14,821 nt of DNA from Eubacteriaceae bacterium. GTDB taxonomy: Bacteria > Bacillota > Clostridia > Eubacteriales > Anaerofustaceae. The translations under genes and the position numbers were made by a program. The notes under the pieces were generated by a model, which was not told the origin of the DNA, did no database searches, and saw only the letters and a program-made list of their open reading frames with translations. Below, one piece after another: positions 14,299 to 14,821 of this stretch (position 1 is its first letter; every line of letters starts with the position of its first letter). The stretch covers positions 1 to 14,821 of the forward strand of contig JAGACT010000058.1 in assembly GCA_017613995.1 (NCBI GenBank). Direction: 5' to 3'.

Positions 14299-14307
14299 AT
14301 TATACCA
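14299..14307 (-). promoter_or_regulatory. Transposase promoter (extended -10)
   Basis: Minus strand TGG-TATAAT (14307-14299). No good -35; its position (TCGGGA, 14327-14322) falls in the loop of the adjacent hairpin. The predicted start near 14292 gives a leader of about 34 bases. Confidence 0.6.
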
Positions 14308-14309
14308 TG

Positions 14310-14342
14310 AAAGAGCCGCTGTCCCGAGACATGCGGCTCTTT
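14310..14342. repeat. Hairpin upstream of the transposase promoter
   Basis: AAAGAGCCGC (14310-14319) and GCGGCTCTTT (14333-14342) are perfect 10-base inverted arms around 13 bases. The dyad abuts the transposase promoter's -10. On the plus strand a short T run follows (TTTTATT); on the minus strand only CTTTC. Confidence 0.65.
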
Positions 14343-14356
14343 TATTGATCTGAGGA

Positions 14357-14389
14357 GAAAAAACAAGACGCGCATTTCGCGCGCCTTGT
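14357..14389 (-). terminator. Inward-facing terminator at the right end of the insertion sequence
   Basis: Minus strand ACAAGGCGCGC (14389-14379) pairs over 11 positions, one G·U, with GCGCGTCTTGT (14373-14363), loop GAAAT, followed by a T run. It lies two bases inside the inverted repeat. It would stop read-through from the peptide-binding protein gene before it reaches the transposase, and may now act as that gene's terminator. Confidence 0.85.
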
Positions 14390-14391
14390 AG

Positions 14392-14412
14392 GGGTAGTTT
14401 TTTTACAGCCCC
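14392..14412 (-). repeat. Right terminal inverted repeat of the insertion sequence
   Basis: Read on the minus strand this is GGGGCTGTAAAAAAACTACCC, matching the left end at 19 of 21 positions. The element boundary is 15 bases from the neighbouring stop codon at 14428. Confidence 0.88.
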
Positions 14413-14427
14413 TGCGATCAGTATCGA

Positions 14428-14821
14428 TTACTTGATCTTGACGTAGTTCCAGATCACGTCACCCGTAGGCATGAGGATAAGTCCTTCTACGTTGGGCTTG
14501 AGCATGTACGGGTTGGTGTAGAAGTACAGAGGTGCGACACCGCCGGTGGCCATGAGCATTCTCTCTGCATCAGCACACAGCTGGGCTCTCTGAGCGGGAT
14601 CCGGGCAGGCCTTGATCTCTTTTACGAGAGTATCATAGCAATCGGCCCATGTCTGATCTCCGTTGGGTCCCCAGTAAGCACCGAGTCCGGCATCCTTGGT
14701 AACGGCAGAAGCCTTGGTGTAGTCACCGATGTCTCTGCCGAGACGGGGATAGTTGTTTCCGGAAGCGGAGATGAAGATCTCGAGGAAGTTGACGCAGTCA
14801 TTGAAGTCTGCGATCCATCCC
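14428..14821 (-). CDS. Peptide/oligopeptide ABC transporter substrate-binding protein, C-terminal part
   Basis: Only the last 130 residues are in the window; the gene runs off the right edge. The fragment begins GWIADFNDCVNFLEIFISASG, resembling the W.aDyndp..FL..F segment of OppA/DppA-type family 5 solute-binding proteins. It ends APLYFYTNPYMLKPNVEGLILMPTGDVIWNYVKIK then TAA, matching their PLY.....+LVKP.V.G ending. Such lipoproteins capture peptides outside the membrane and deliver them to an ABC permease. The ligand cannot be inferred. The insertion sequence starts 15 bases beyond the stop codon, so the coding region is not broken but its natural terminator was probably displaced. Confidence 0.88.
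   Translation of the reverse strand, partial: GWIADFNDCVNFLEIFISASGNNYPRLGRDIGDYTKASAVTKDAGLGAYWGPNGDQTWADCYDTLVKEIKACPDPAQRAQLCADAERMLMATGGVAPLYFYTNPYMLKPNVEGLILMPTGDVIWNYVKIK

Larger units (their letters stand above)
12540..14412 (-). mobile_element. IS1182-family insertion sequence, complete (1873 bp)
   Basis: A single intact transposase gene lies between 21-base terminal inverted repeats (19/21 identical). Length and transposase type fit the IS1182 family. Sampled stretches inside have 38-47% G+C against 62-63% in host genes, indicating recent arrival. No direct target duplication is seen: the left flank ends GTAAAAAA and the right flank begins TGCGATCA. The element lies between the lipoprotein promoter and the 3' end of a peptide-binding protein gene, transcribed in the same direction as both. 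It contains inward terminators near both ends, a third hairpin and a ribosome-site-masking stem. Confidence 0.9.

Overview
The window looks like chromosomal DNA of a low-redundancy Gram-positive anaerobe of the Clostridia/Eubacteriales type. This is inferred from zinc-type L28, the rpmB–yloU–fakA–recG order known from Firmicutes, an ECF transporter S component, ammonia-only NadE, strong AGGAGG-type ribosome sites and extended -10 promoters. Genus cannot be assigned from sequence alone. Coding DNA is GC-rich: hand counts of two 60-base host stretches gave 37 and 38 G+C. The insertion sequence near the right end is poorer: three 60-base stretches gave 23, 23 and 28.

Layout. Bases 1-127 (-) hold the start of an ECF S component, divergent from rpmB (324-506, +). 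Tandem terminators then separate rpmB from a MalY/PatB-type C-S lyase (732-1892, +). A compact + strand operon follows: Asp23/YloU, FakA-like DAK2 kinase, RecG, and two half-size chromate-transporter-family subunits. It ends at a bidirectional terminator (7195-7235). On the minus strand lie a 4-oxalocrotonate-tautomerase-like protein and an unrecognised 113-aa protein. Next comes a minus-strand operon transcribed nadE–plsY–rarA–yebC (11559 to 8106) with its own promoter and terminator. Upstream of it is a minus-strand lipoprotein with two cystatin-like repeats. A complete IS1182-type insertion sequence (12540-14412) sits 15 bases downstream of the stop codon of an OppA-type peptide-binding protein, whose C-terminal 130 residues run off the right edge.

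Genes working together. FakA (with a FakB not present here) makes acyl-phosphate, the acyl donor for PlsY, so two separate operons contribute to phospholipid synthesis from fatty acids. RecG and RarA both act at stalled replication forks. The two chromate-transporter subunits overlap by 14 bases and are probably made as a heteromer.

Most notable observations: (i) the insertion sequence appears heavily self-insulated, with an inward-facing intrinsic terminator just inside each end, a third hairpin before the transposase promoter, and the transposase ribosome site buried in a perfect stem; (ii) the lipoprotein has a duplicated domain resembling cystatins, including the GG...QVVxGTNY signature; (iii) several promoters carry perfect dyads at or just after the predicted start of transcription. 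No CRISPR array, tRNA, rRNA or known riboswitch was recognised.
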